Part shown: positions 27,166 to 36,733 of the stretch, piece after piece | Position numbering within the stretch: the first letter of the stretch is position 1 | How the letters are laid out: the number at the start of each line of letters is the position of its first letter | Origin: Alloyangia mangrovi | GTDB taxonomy: Bacteria; Pseudomonadota; Alphaproteobacteria; Rhodobacterales; Rhodobacteraceae | Length of the DNA: 41,617 bases | Assembly: GCF_002300555.2 (NCBI RefSeq) | Contig: NZ_NTHN02000050.1 | Coordinates: 1-41,617, forward strand | Direction: 5' to 3' | Program-made: the position numbers and the translations under genes | Notes under the pieces: generated by a model | The model's database searches: none | What the model saw: the letters and a program-made list of their open reading frames with translations, nothing else | Told to the model about the DNA's origin: nothing

Positions 27166-30100
27166 TCACTCACTGGCAATAGATCGCCATCCAATGCACT
27201 CCGAAAGGTATGAACGCGCATCCGCTGACAATCTGGCAATCCCCGCGTACCGCGCCAGATCGAGAACGGAATCCTCGCTCCTGCTCAGTTCAGCCGCATG
27301 GCGGTCATAAAGCTCCGCGATCTCCGTGCGGGAAATATCCCGGATAGACCGATCCAGTCCCGACCGGAAGCCGACCCTGTCGGCTTTCGTTCCTACCGCC
27401 CAAAGGAAATCGACACCATTCTCGGGATGCAGCTCAACCTGGCCAAGCGCCCTGGAGACCTGCTCGGAGATCCGCCTCCCCGTCCGTTGCCAGCCATGCA
27501 TTCCGGAGACCCGCTTGCCCAGCAAGGCTATCGGCATGGGCCCTTCGCGCTCGACCACGTCCGCAATCAGGCGCTCAAGGACGGGAATGTAGTCCGCATC
27601 GTAGAACCTTTCGGGATCGGGGCTGGCTTCACTCGAACCAGTTTCTCCCACCTCCGGCCTGGCAGCTGACGGCGCTGCACGGGCAAACTGTGCCTCCTGC
27701 CGGACAGGCGCTGACGGTGCGATGTCTCCTTCGCCGACCTCCATGATCGGCAGATCGACCTCAGCGACCGCTGCTTCCTCGGCCTCATGTGAGACCTCGA
27801 TCTCATCGGCATCTTCCGCGAGCATGGCGTCGCGTGCCGCGTCTTCTTCGGCCCGCTTGGCGCGATCGGCCTCGAGGTGCTCCGTCAGCGCGGTGTGGAT
27901 GCGTTCGACCACGGCCGCAGGATTGCGGAACCAGTCGGTCGACCAGATCCGGAAGATCGTCCAACCAAGGTTTTCCAGCACCGCCTGTCGCACCTTGTCC
28001 CGGTCCCGCGCCGTGGCAGAACCGTGATAGGTCGCCCCGTCACACTCGATCCCGGCAAGATAGACGCCCGCATGATCCGGATGCACGACGCCCAGGTCGA
28101 TGCGGAAGCCCGAGACGCCGATCTGCGGACGCAGCTCCCATCCCTTGGCCTCGATGGCCGCCTTGATCGCGGCCTCGAAGACATTCTCGACCGGCCCGAG
28201 CGAGCCGTCATCTTGCGCCGGGAGCGCGACAGGACCACGTGCCGCAAAATCGAGGAAGCCCTTCAGGTGCTTCACCCCGATGGCCTTGGTGCGCGTCAGG
28301 TCGATCTGATCGGCCCGGATCGAAGCAAATACATGCAGCTCCGCCCGAGCGCGCGTCACCGCCACGTTCAGGCGCTTCTCGCCGCCGTCTCCGTTCAGAG
28401 CGCCGAAGGCCATCGAAAGCTTGCCTGCATGGTCAGGGCCGAAGGTAATCGAGAACAGCATCACGTCCCGCTCATCGCCCTGGATGTTTTCCAGGTTCTT
28501 GACGATGACCGGCTCCTCCCGCGCATCCTCGAAGAACCATTCCAGATCCGGGTTCTTCCGCCGCTCCTCGTCCAGAAGGTCGAGGATCAGACCCTGCTGC
28601 TCGGCGTTGAAGGTGATGACACCAAGTGTCAGCCGCCCCTCCTCCGGCCAAGTCAGCCATTCATTCATGCGGCGCACCGTCATGCGCACGATGGCGCGGG
28701 CTTCGGCCTCGTTGGTCCTGCCCTGACCCCGCGCATAGACGCCATCGACCTGGTGCAGCCTCACCGCTTCCGACGCCGTCGCCGGAGACGGGAAGGTCAC
28801 GAGGCGGCCGCCGTAGTAATGCCAGTTGGAGAAGGCGATGAGCGCCTCGTCCCGGCTGCGATAGTGCCAATCGAGCTGCTGCGTCGGGATGCCTGCCGCG
28901 GCGACCTCGTCCAGGATGGACGCCAGATCCCGCTCTGCTTCAGGCAGCTCGTCCTCACCGGCGTCGCTGCGCCCGAAGAAGTTCGTCGGGGGAAGCTGCT
29001 TTGGGTCGCCGACGATGATCGCCTGCTTGCCCCTCGCGATCGCACCGATCGCGTCCCAGGTGGTGATCTGCGACGCCTCGTCGAAGATCACCACGTCGAA
29101 AGCCGCCTGCCCCGCAGGGAGATACTGCGCCACCGAAAGTGGGGACATCAGCACGCAGGGGGCCAGCTTGGTGAAGGCGTCGGGCATTTCCGAGATCAGC
29201 GTGCGGATCGGCATGCTGGGCCGTTGCAGCCCAAGCTGATGCCGCAGCGTGCCAAGTTCAGACCGACGCGCAACAGCATCCTGGGCTGGCAAGCCATGCT
29301 GGATGCGGGACAGGACCTGCCCCGCCGCCATGTCCGTTGCGCGGTCGTCCAATTCCCGGAAGCGCTTGATCGCGTCCTCGTGCGACCAGTGGGAGAACCC
29401 TCGCAATTCAGGCTGCGCATCCATGGCCTGTGGCAACCACCAGGCCGCATAGGCCGAGGTGAAGGCGGCATCGACATCGCCCGCGATCCCGCCTTCTTCG
29501 ACGGCATGGACAAGGGCCTCAAGCCCTGCCCCGCGGGCTTGTGTGCGGACTTCGACCCACCGGGTCCAATCCTGCAGGTGCTCCTTGTTGTCCTGAATGG
29601 CCTGCAAGGCTGCCAGCAGCTCGGACAGCGCCATCCCCTCGGGTGAGGCATGCGCCGTCTGCGCGAAAGCCCCGGCATGCTCCTGCCAGCTTTCATGTTT
29701 GCGCTGGAAGAGCGTGATCGCGTTGCGCAGGTCACCACCGCTCCGCTGGGCAAGGCTCTGGCGGGCCAGATCCCAACGGGCCGGATCTGCGACCGTGGGC
29801 GCGATCTCGGCGAGTACCGTCTTCATCGCCCGCGCCTGGTCCATCCAGTCAGCCAGGCGCGCCGGATCCGTTTCCACGCCCTTGACCACCGGACAACCGG
29901 TGAGCGGGCTTGCCTCGACCTCGGCTCTGGCGCGCTTGGCGTCCGCCAGCGCGACGATATCGAATTGGGGATCGGCCTTTCCGCCCTCCGCATAGGTCTG
30001 CATAAGCTTGCGCACCGAGGATTTGGCAAAGACCGAGAACGGCCACATCTTCGTCTGTGCAAGTCGCCAGTTGGCATCGAGCTGATCCAGCGGAAGGCTT

Positions 30101-33015
30101 TCCAGCCGCGCCATTGGATAGCTGGCAGAGGTTCGACCGGCTGCGGTGGTGTAGGCAGCGAGCCTGTCCGTCAGCATCTCTGCCTGCGCCTTCATCTCGA
30201 CGACATCCCGCGTCAGCGACCAGCTTACATCCTCGCCCGTCTCAGGGATCGACGACAGGAGCAGCAGCGGCGCGACTTCGGACGCCTCGCCAGCGCCTGC
30301 CCAGGTCAGCCCGGCATGGCGGGCAAGCGCCTCGGCGGCCTCTGCCAGCTCACGGGTGGCCGTGCCCAGCTTCGCGCCTCGTTCCAGAAGTTCCGCCTGC
30401 CAGCCAAAGGACCACTCCTCCGCTTGCACCAGCGGCAGCGGCTTGCGGCCCGCGATGATCTCCTGGCACCGGCCAAGGGCCTCGGCCAGCTTCCTCAGAT
30501 GCATGTAGCTTTCCGCATCATGCGCATCCTTGTTCGCGAAGCCCAGGCTGAACGGCTGTTCCTGACCGGCGGCCTTGCCGATCGCCTGGAAGACGCTGAA
30601 GCCTTGCGTCCCCTTCTTGTGCAGCGCCGTGACATAGGTGTTCAGCTGTTCGCGGGTGACCGTCAGGTCATCCGTCACCTTGATCCAGTCGGCGTGCGAC
30701 GCGCTGGCCGCCCGCGCCCAGCTGCGGCCCAGCTGAGACAACACCGATTTCCGGTCGGCCTTGTTGGAATGCAGCTCGAGCACCGCATCGCCAAGCCCAT
30801 GCGACGCAAGCCGCCGCTGCACCACGTCCAGCGCCGCCGATTTCTCGGCCACGAAGAGGACGGTCTTCTGCATGGCGAGGCATTGCGAGATGATATTGGC
30901 GATGGTTTGGCTCTTGCCGGTGCCCGGCGGCCCGATCAGGACGAAGTCATGCCCCTCCTGCGCGGCCAGAACGGCGGCAAGTTGGGAAGAGTCTGCGGGC
31001 AGCGGCGTGAACAGATCGCGCGGCGCGAGCCTGCGGTCCACATCGACCGCGACCGGCAGTCCCGGCGTCCCTTCGGCCAGGAAAGGCTCGGTCGGGTTGT
31101 CCACTAGATGCTTCACCAGCGCGCTTTCGCGCAGGCTGTCGGTCCGCTCTACCAAGTCCTTCCACATCAGGAACTTTGCAAAGGAGAAGGTCGAAAGCGC
31201 AAGCTCCTCTACCACCTCGAAGCCGGCAACATCGCGCACCTTACGGCGCATGATCTCGAAGATGCGCGGGAGGTCGAAACCGCTCTCATCCCGCGGCAGA
31301 TCACCCTCCAGCTCGGGCACCTTCAGGTCGAAGTCCCGCTTGAGAAACTCCAGCAGCGTGGTGTTGAAGCGCACGTCGTCCTCGTGATGCTCGATCACGA
31401 ACTCCGACTGCGCAGACTTGCGGGAGATCTTCACCGGCACCAGCAGCAGCGGCGCGCGGTAGCTGCGCGTGTCCCCTTCGGACTTCTTCCAGCGCAGGAA
31501 GCCGGCGGCCAGGAACAGGGTGTTCGTGCCGCCTTCCTGCATGTCGCTTTTGGCGCGCCGGTGCAGCTCGAGCAGCCGGCGCTCGCTTTCCTTGCGGGTC
31601 AGCGGGACCGCGATCTGGCCCCTCGCGAAGGCATCCTGCGCGACCTCTTCAAGGAGCTTGGGCTCTTCCTTCGCCAGAAGGTCGCGCGTGCCAACCGGAT
31701 CCTCGTCCTTGAGCGCCAGCGCGCGGAACTTCTTGCCGTCGGCCAGCTGATCTTCCAGTGCCGAGACATCAGGGCACAGGAAGGGGAGCGTCTGCTTGCT
31801 GTCCTTGAAGTTCAGCAGCCGGTTGCGCAGCGACAGGTCCAGAAGCTTGCGTTGCCAGCGAGAGATCCGGTCCGCTGGCGTCGAGGCCTCATCCTCGATC
31901 AGTTCGCCGGGCAGCAGGCCCAGATCCAGCGGGCGCGGCAGGGCTGCCGGACTTGCAGCGACATCTTCCGCCTCGGCCTCCAACTCGGAGCGATGGCTGG
32001 CGAGCGGGCGAATCCGGGCCGCCCGGGCACGCCGGATGTCGACTGCCATGACAAAGCTGTGCTCATTGCGCTCGGAGGTCAGTTCGCGCGCCGTATCAAC
32101 CGCCTGCTCGAACCCGACGCTGGGTTTCTTCGTCAGCAAGGTGGTCTCCATGACCACGAACTCGCGCGCATCGATGGCCTTCCGGACCGTCATCACGTCG
32201 GGCTCGCTGATGGTCCCGAAATCCCGCTCCGTCAGCCAGACCCCGGTCCAGGCATGCCCTTCGGAGAAGAGCACGACGGGGTTGAGACCAGCGGCTTCGA
32301 AGCAGCCGGCCAGCAGCAGGGCACTATCCAGACAGGTAGCCAGTCCTTCAGACTTGATGCGACCGGGGTCACGCACCTTCTGGCCGCGCAACTCGAAACT
32401 TGCCGGAGGCACCGCGTAGGTCAGCCCCATGCCGGTCGCGGCCGACCAGATCGCCCCGGCCAGCATCCATGCACGGGACGGGTCTCGGGACTGGTAGCCA
32501 TCCATGGCACCGCTCTGTCCGGCCCCCTCCAGTAGTCGGCTGGCCTCCTTGAGGACACCAGCGACAACCGAGTCATTGGGAGAGACGAAGGCCGCAAGCA
32601 GATGCGCCATGTCGCCGACACCACCCCATTCGTCTCGGGCCAGCATCTCGATCGGGCGCTGCTCGTGCAGCAGCTCCGTCTCGCGGTGCTTCACAACGAA
32701 CTGCAGCTCTCCCCACTCTGCCTCGTTAAGGCCGCCCAGGATCACCGTATCCAAGGGCGTTTCCAGGTCGCGCAGCTCTTGTCGTTGCCCCGGCGCCAGC
32801 CGATCCACCGTCCAGTTTTTCTGGCGGATCAGACCGGGACTGCACGTCAGTTCGAGAGTGATATTCTCCAGCGGCTCATCTGAAAGGTTCTCCAACACGA
32901 CATTTTTCAGAACCGAGACACCGTTCTGGGACGATGCAAAGTTTACTTTCTGAGCGACGGACAGCACTAGAACGAGCTGGTCACGCGCCTCTTCCCCGAC
33001 CGTATCAAACGACAT
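27166..33015 (-). CDS. Giant DUF4011/SF1 helicase with Vsr-like nuclease domain (1949 aa)
   Basis: Domains in order: an N-terminal beta-rich region (1-130); a transglutaminase-like fold (about 220-262, with C228, D230 and GHAWTGVWL); a DUF4011 domain from about 384 (WQRKLLDLSLRNRLLNF); and an SF1 helicase with GPPGTGKS at 695-702, VVIFDEASQI near 1310, NIQGDERDV near 1515 and LNVAVTRARAELHVF near 1548. These are followed by a Vsr/DUF559-like nuclease near 1600-1690 (FRIDLGVV, GIECDG) and a C-terminal DUF3320-like region. This architecture resembles the single-protein Hhe-type defence proteins (DUF4011, helicase, Vsr), as I recall. I start it at ATG 33015; an in-frame ATG at 33054 is possible. 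The frame is intact. The gene lies between the GIY-YIG fusion and the RecQ-UvrD fusion on the same strand, with 119 bases to the latter. Confidence 0.93.
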   Translation of the reverse strand: MSFDTVGEEARDQLVLVLSVAQKVNFASSQNGVSVLKNVVLENLSDEPLENITLELTCSPGLIRQKNWTVDRLAPGQRQELRDLETPLDTVILGGLNEAEWGELQFVVKHRETELLHEQRPIEMLARDEWGGVGDMAHLLAAFVSPNDSVVAGVLKEASRLLEGAGQSGAMDGYQSRDPSRAWMLAGAIWSAATGMGLTYAVPPASFELRGQKVRDPGRIKSEGLATCLDSALLLAGCFEAAGLNPVVLFSEGHAWTGVWLTERDFGTISEPDVMTVRKAIDAREFVVMETTLLTKKPSVGFEQAVDTARELTSERNEHSFVMAVDIRRARAARIRPLASHRSELEAEAEDVAASPAALPRPLDLGLLPGELIEDEASTPADRISRWQRKLLDLSLRNRLLNFKDSKQTLPFLCPDVSALEDQLADGKKFRALALKDEDPVGTRDLLAKEEPKLLEEVAQDAFARGQIAVPLTRKESERRLLELHRRAKSDMQEGGTNTLFLAAGFLRWKKSEGDTRSYRAPLLLVPVKISRKSAQSEFVIEHHEDDVRFNTTLLEFLKRDFDLKVPELEGDLPRDESGFDLPRIFEIMRRKVRDVAGFEVVEELALSTFSFAKFLMWKDLVERTDSLRESALVKHLVDNPTEPFLAEGTPGLPVAVDVDRRLAPRDLFTPLPADSSQLAAVLAAQEGHDFVLIGPPGTGKSQTIANIISQCLAMQKTVLFVAEKSAALDVVQRRLASHGLGDAVLELHSNKADRKSVLSQLGRSWARAASASHADWIKVTDDLTVTREQLNTYVTALHKKGTQGFSVFQAIGKAAGQEQPFSLGFANKDAHDAESYMHLRKLAEALGRCQEIIAGRKPLPLVQAEEWSFGWQAELLERGAKLGTATRELAEAAEALARHAGLTWAGAGEASEVAPLLLLSSIPETGEDVSWSLTRDVVEMKAQAEMLTDRLAAYTTAAGRTSASYPMARLESLPLDQLDANWRLAQTKMWPFSVFAKSSVRKLMQTYAEGGKADPQFDIVALADAKRARAEVEASPLTGCPVVKGVETDPARLADWMDQARAMKTVLAEIAPTVADPARWDLARQSLAQRSGGDLRNAITLFQRKHESWQEHAGAFAQTAHASPEGMALSELLAALQAIQDNKEHLQDWTRWVEVRTQARGAGLEALVHAVEEGGIAGDVDAAFTSAYAAWWLPQAMDAQPELRGFSHWSHEDAIKRFRELDDRATDMAAGQVLSRIQHGLPAQDAVARRSELGTLRHQLGLQRPSMPIRTLISEMPDAFTKLAPCVLMSPLSVAQYLPAGQAAFDVVIFDEASQITTWDAIGAIARGKQAIIVGDPKQLPPTNFFGRSDAGEDELPEAERDLASILDEVAAAGIPTQQLDWHYRSRDEALIAFSNWHYYGGRLVTFPSPATASEAVRLHQVDGVYARGQGRTNEAEARAIVRMTVRRMNEWLTWPEEGRLTLGVITFNAEQQGLILDLLDEERRKNPDLEWFFEDAREEPVIVKNLENIQGDERDVMLFSITFGPDHAGKLSMAFGALNGDGGEKRLNVAVTRARAELHVFASIRADQIDLTRTKAIGVKHLKGFLDFAARGPVALPAQDDGSLGPVENVFEAAIKAAIEAKGWELRPQIGVSGFRIDLGVVHPDHAGVYLAGIECDGATYHGSATARDRDKVRQAVLENLGWTIFRIWSTDWFRNPAAVVERIHTALTEHLEADRAKRAEEDAARDAMLAEDADEIEVSHEAEEAAVAEVDLPIMEVGEGDIAPSAPVRQEAQFARAAPSAARPEVGETGSSEASPDPERFYDADYIPVLERLIADVVEREGPMPIALLGKRVSGMHGWQRTGRRISEQVSRALGQVELHPENGVDFLWAVGTKADRVGFRSGLDRSIRDISRTEIAELYDRHAAELSRSEDSVLDLARYAGIARLSADARSYLSECIGWRSIASE

Positions 33016-33293
33016 TCTTACGCTACCTGGCCCTTTAATCCCCGAGCCAGTCACTCATACGAGAATGTGTCTGTCAATTGCACGGTCGTTTCGCCGAAGA
33101 ATTGAGAAACGTGCCTATGCTCCCGCGATCTGACGAAGTCGCAGAAGGAAATTTCAGACGCTTGGCCTCCGGAAACTCAGTATTTCAGGTCAGAACCAAC
33201 GGAATTTGGAGCTTATCTTATCCCTCATACCCAATAGAAGAACCTGGAAGACGCCTACGCAAACGGCTGCCGCGCCCGGACGCTCTGCTCACT

Positions 33294-34859
33294 TCACGCC
33301 GATGCTCGCACAAGTGTCACCTGATAGCAGAAGGGTGCGGTTTCGCTAATCTCCACGATATCTCCAGCACGCGCACCGTTGTCTGCAAAGAAGCTGCGCA
33401 CCCAGGATCGGTCACGGAAAATCTTCTTGGTGAGGTCGATATCGGTGACGGCCGGAAGCGCTCCGCCCCAATTAATGGTCAGGGTCCGCGCGGCTGCACT
33501 TGCCCTATTGCCCCCGCCAAGGGTTTCCTTCGGGAAAGAGCTGATGCAATCGCGCAAGTAGAAGTGACTGTTATTGAGGTTGCCTTGGGTCAGCACGCTC
33601 CGCCCAACGAGACCGCGGATTGGCGTCTCGGCCTCGGGCGTCTGGTCTGCCAGAGGTGATGACAGCTCGGATCGGACGTTGGTGGCCGCACGCGGCGAGT
33701 TCCCGGCATCTTCCTCGTCGATGACATCGAAATCCTCCACCACAGCCCGAGCGCCGCCTTCTGCCCTCAGCACGACTTCCGCCGCGGCGCGCGCGTCTTC
33801 GCCCGAATCGTGGTGCTCGAACCTCAGACCAAGGTGCTGCTTGAGCGAGGCCAGGCCATGCCCGCCGTTTCCCTTCAGCTCGGGCCATGCCGCGCGAGCG
33901 ACGGTCACGCTGTTCTGCCAATTCCAGCCCGGCTCCTGCCGGCCAAGCGTGGCACTGGCGGCGCGGATCGCACTGCGGTCGAACCCGGAGTGCTGATAGA
34001 CCGGGCGACCCGCGAGCCCAGCCTCCAACAGGTCAAGGACTTCCCCGATCGTCGGCGCCCCGACCACCATGTCACGCGTAATGCCGTGCAATCCGCTGAA
34101 GACCCAGCGATCCGTTCCAGGGTCGACCAGGGTAACCCAGGTCTCGATGCGGTCATCAGGCAGAACGCAGGCAATCCCGACCTGGCAAATGCTTGCGCGA
34201 TCATGGTTTGCGGTCTCCACATCGAGGGCGAAGAACCCGAAGGGGCCATCGGGCAGCTTCGGCAGCGCGCCGCTCGTGGAAGCGACATCGCGGGGGCCAG
34301 CTGCCTGAACATCCTCACGGGACCGCGCAAGCTGCCGTCCCAGGGCCGCGCGCTCGAAGGGGCTGAGGTCCAGCTCCTCGATCAGGGCATCGACAAGCGC
34401 GGTAGGCTCCTCGTAGGGGTCCATTCCGCGGCGGTTCCAAGCGATCATATCCTGGGGCGCAAGCGCGATGACCTGGGCCTCGATGCCGGCGATATCCGCA
34501 CGATCCGGTAGTGGCACCCAGACGGCTGCGCAATGGCGCGCGATGAAGACGTTGCGTAGGGCCTTCGCGATGTCCCCATCCGCCTTTGTGGCCGGGTCAT
34601 TGCGCAGACGCCACATCCGCCCGGTGTTGTACATGCGCGAGAAGTAGTGGCTGGTGCTTTCGGACCCGGTTCGGTGGCGCTGATGGATGCGCTTGCGGAA
34701 GGTCTCGGAGGCCGAAGAGGTCGAACCGATGTAGCGGAAGGCTCCGGTGTGATCGAAGAGCCCGTAGATGCCACGCGCATCGTCTGGCGCTTCCGAGGTC
34801 GGTCGCGGGGTCGCCGCACGCAGCATTGCCAGGATCTCGGCTGCGGTAGGGGTGGTCAC
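33294..34859 (-). CDS. GIY-YIG nuclease-DnaQ-like exonuclease fusion with C-terminal putative DNA-binding domain
   Basis: The 521-residue protein joins three parts. Residues 28-145 are a GIY-YIG endonuclease domain (GIY at 30-32, YIG at 43-45, R55, E127, terminal WN). Residues 205-365 are a DEDDh 3'-5' exonuclease (ALDVETAN with D213 and E215, D294, H350, D355). Residues 430-517 are a compact domain (HFYLRDC, FPKETLGGGN, FRDRSWVRSFF, AGDIVEI) that I associate by pattern with B3/EcoRII-N-like DNA-binding barrels, without certainty. I start at GTG 34859, preceded by AAGGAG; the frame is open to 34997, but that part lies before the ribosome-binding site. It is the first gene of the minus-strand arm, divergent from the phosphoesterase-TniQ operon. 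Confidence 0.88.
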   Translation of the reverse strand: MTTPTAAEILAMLRAATPRPTSEAPDDARGIYGLFDHTGAFRYIGSTSSASETFRKRIHQRHRTGSESTSHYFSRMYNTGRMWRLRNDPATKADGDIAKALRNVFIARHCAAVWVPLPDRADIAGIEAQVIALAPQDMIAWNRRGMDPYEEPTALVDALIEELDLSPFERAALGRQLARSREDVQAAGPRDVASTSGALPKLPDGPFGFFALDVETANHDRASICQVGIACVLPDDRIETWVTLVDPGTDRWVFSGLHGITRDMVVGAPTIGEVLDLLEAGLAGRPVYQHSGFDRSAIRAASATLGRQEPGWNWQNSVTVARAAWPELKGNGGHGLASLKQHLGLRFEHHDSGEDARAAAEVVLRAEGGARAVVEDFDVIDEEDAGNSPRAATNVRSELSSPLADQTPEAETPIRGLVGRSVLTQGNLNNSHFYLRDCISSFPKETLGGGNRASAAARTLTINWGGALPAVTDIDLTKKIFRDRSWVRSFFADNGARAGDIVEISETAPFCYQVTLVRASA

Positions 34860-35324
34860 GTCGTGTCTCACTCCTTCTCGATACACTGCCAGGCGATACC
34901 GCTGACAATGCCCCAGATACCCTCCTCGTTCGGGCGCCGCCAGCGCGGGATCGCGCATTGCATTCGGCCGTGACGCAGGAAAACGCGATTCGGCCAATGC
35001 CGTCAGATTTGGGGTAAATTGACACCTCAGATCCGTGTTTCGCGACCACGGCTGCGCCGGTTTTTGCGAAAAACTCCGAACTGGAGACTTCAGCGCGTTT
35101 GCGAATAATATTCTTGAATGCCGATAATGGCCCGCAGCTCATGGGCTCCAGTAGCACCGCGACCTTTGCGAAAAAAAATGAGAGCGCTGCGTGGGGCTTG
35201 CACACATGACAAGGCTGCGACAGACCTAGTAGAAATGCCGATGGATCAGTCTCTTAGACAGCCCGTCAGGCGTCAATGCCCACTCTCTCTTGCGGGGGGA
35301 ATGTAGGTCGTCCAGGAGCCCAAG
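34860..35324. other. Shared intergenic region of the divergent nuclease/TniQ locus
   Basis: This 465-base stretch has no coding potential but is relatively A/T-rich and structured. It holds three TTTGCGAA repeats (35063, 35098, 35165), an A8 run at 35171-35178, and a symmetric GTTTTT-GCG-AAAAAC element at 35060-35074. It should contain the promoters of both arms and probably the binding sites of a common regulator, though no regulator gene is adjacent. Confidence 0.55.
35063..35172. repeat. Three direct TTTGCGAA repeats, candidate regulatory sites
   Basis: Exact copies of TTTGCGAA occur at 35063-35070, 35098-35105 and 35165-35172, with start-to-start spacing of 35 and 67 bases. All are followed by A/T-rich sequence. 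The first is embedded in the dyad GTTTTT-GCG-AAAAAC. An 8-base word three times in 110 bp between divergent operons is unlikely by chance in DNA of this GC content. Confidence 0.45.
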
Positions 35325-36470
35325 TTGCAGAGCCCCAACATTATCGAAATTCCGGACAACGGCGGAGCGGTCGCAGTAATGGCAGATCTCCATTTCAAGT
35401 CATATTTGCGGCATGGAAGTAACCCGCTCGAGCTTCATGGTCTGCAAGATCGGCTGCTCCGTGAAAACGTCGATGCCTTGATCGTCTCGGGTGACCTGTC
35501 CGACACCTTCGGCCCGTCACTGCAGGACGCGCTCGCATATCTGAGCCGCTATGTTCCCGCTGGTCGCATCCACCTCCTCCCCGGAAACCATGACTACTAT
35601 TCTGGGCGGCTGGACGACGAGAACCGGCTGCGTGACCTGGTTCACGCAAGCGGGAGTTGGTTCGCGCAGAAGACCGAACTCCGCCATCGTAGCGACCGGT
35701 ATCTCTGCGCCACGCTCTGGACCGACTTCGAGCTACTGGGGGATCAGGAGGCTGCCAAGAACTACGCACGCCGGTTCATGCGCGACTTCGACATGATCTC
35801 CACCGAAGCGTCTGGTCATGAGTGGCTTGATCCGGACGAGGTGCTGCCGCGCCGCATTGTCCCGGTTACACCTGAGGATATAATCGCCGTACATCGGGAT
35901 CACCGCGCTTGGCTGGAAGAAAGACTGGCGACCCCACATTTCGCTGGCAATGGCAGGACCTTCGTTATCACGCACCACGGCCCGCACCCGTCTGCCGCGG
36001 GTCCAATCGATGGCCTCACGCCAGCCTTCCACTCGGACTTGACAGAAGTCCTCGAGCGGAGCGACATCGAAACCTGGTTCTTCGGTCATTCACACCGACG
36101 ACTGTCCTCCGTGGTTGCAGGAACACGTATTCAGAATGTTTCAATCGGCTACCCCGACGAAGATCATGGCGCCGGCGAGGATGACCTGGCGGAGGTCTGC
36201 TTCATTGCAGCGGCGCTGGCCACGCAGCCCTCGAGTGAGCTTGGGGACCTGCCGGCTGATAGACAGGCACTCGAGCGAGACTTCGGGTACGCGCTTCGGT
36301 GCAGCGAAACCGGCATTCCTGTCCTGGTGGACAAGCTCACCCCCTCAACGGGCACCTTTCTGCGCCACGCGTTGAGGGGGTGCGCCTGCCCTATCGTGCC
36401 GGAAGGAGACGCGTACTACGCAACCGATGTCATCGTCGCGCTCAGCCAGAGACGGCCAGGTTCTGAATGA
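35325..36470 (+). CDS. Calcineurin-like metallophosphoesterase
   Basis: The 381-residue protein shows all five metallophosphoesterase motifs: ADLH (D21, H23), GDLSD (D57), GNHDYY (N88, H89), THHGPH and GHSHRR. The two-metal site is therefore complete. Such enzymes act as nucleases or cyclic- or di-nucleotide phosphodiesterases; the branch here cannot be assigned. The start is TTG 35325, with AGGAG at 35314-35318 six bases upstream. Its stop overlaps the next gene as ATGA. It heads the plus-strand operon that ends with an orphan tniQ and an unknown gene, so its nuclease-type activity probably belongs to the same process. Confidence 0.9.
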   Translation: MQSPNIIEIPDNGGAVAVMADLHFKSYLRHGSNPLELHGLQDRLLRENVDALIVSGDLSDTFGPSLQDALAYLSRYVPAGRIHLLPGNHDYYSGRLDDENRLRDLVHASGSWFAQKTELRHRSDRYLCATLWTDFELLGDQEAAKNYARRFMRDFDMISTEASGHEWLDPDEVLPRRIVPVTPEDIIAVHRDHRAWLEERLATPHFAGNGRTFVITHHGPHPSAAGPIDGLTPAFHSDLTEVLERSDIETWFFGHSHRRLSSVVAGTRIQNVSIGYPDEDHGAGEDDLAEVCFIAAALATQPSSELGDLPADRQALERDFGYALRCSETGIPVLVDKLTPSTGTFLRHALRGCACPIVPEGDAYYATDVIVALSQRRPGSE

Positions 36471-36733
36471 TGCCGTTTGATGCGATCATTTCGATCTCGG
36501 GGATGCTGGTCTGCCTGGTTGGCCTTGTTCATGTCGTCATCGCCTACCGGCGCACGACGCGCTCGGCTGAACCTGATCCGCAGCGCGTAAGACGCTTCGT
36601 CGAAAGCGCCCCGCCGATCCCCGGCCACCTGCTTTACGCTCATCAGGATCGATGCCCCACAGCGAGGCCCTCTCGCGCGCAAAAGGCCGAGCCTGCTGAG
36701 GAAGACTCAAAAGACCACGAGGCGCCGCGTTGA
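36467..36733 (+). CDS. Small single-span membrane protein (88 aa)
   Basis: I do not recognise a family. Residues 4-28 (ending VHVVIAYRR) form one hydrophobic helix followed by positive residues, so the N-terminus is probably outside and the 60-residue charged, Pro/Arg/Glu-rich tail is cytoplasmic. The start overlaps the phosphoesterase stop (ATGA) and the stop overlaps the TTG start of tniQ (TTGA), so it is translationally coupled on both sides. A one-span protein in a defence-type operon could act as an anchor or small effector; this is inference only. Confidence 0.7.
   Translation: MMPFDAIISISGMLVCLVGLVHVVIAYRRTTRSAEPDPQRVRRFVESAPPIPGHLLYAHQDRCPTARPSRAQKAEPAEEDSKDHEAPR

Noticed and set aside
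27877-32535. Series of long plus-strand open frames (589, 485 and 475 codons)
   Set aside because: All are antisense to the intact DUF4011 helicase gene and lack recognisable domains.
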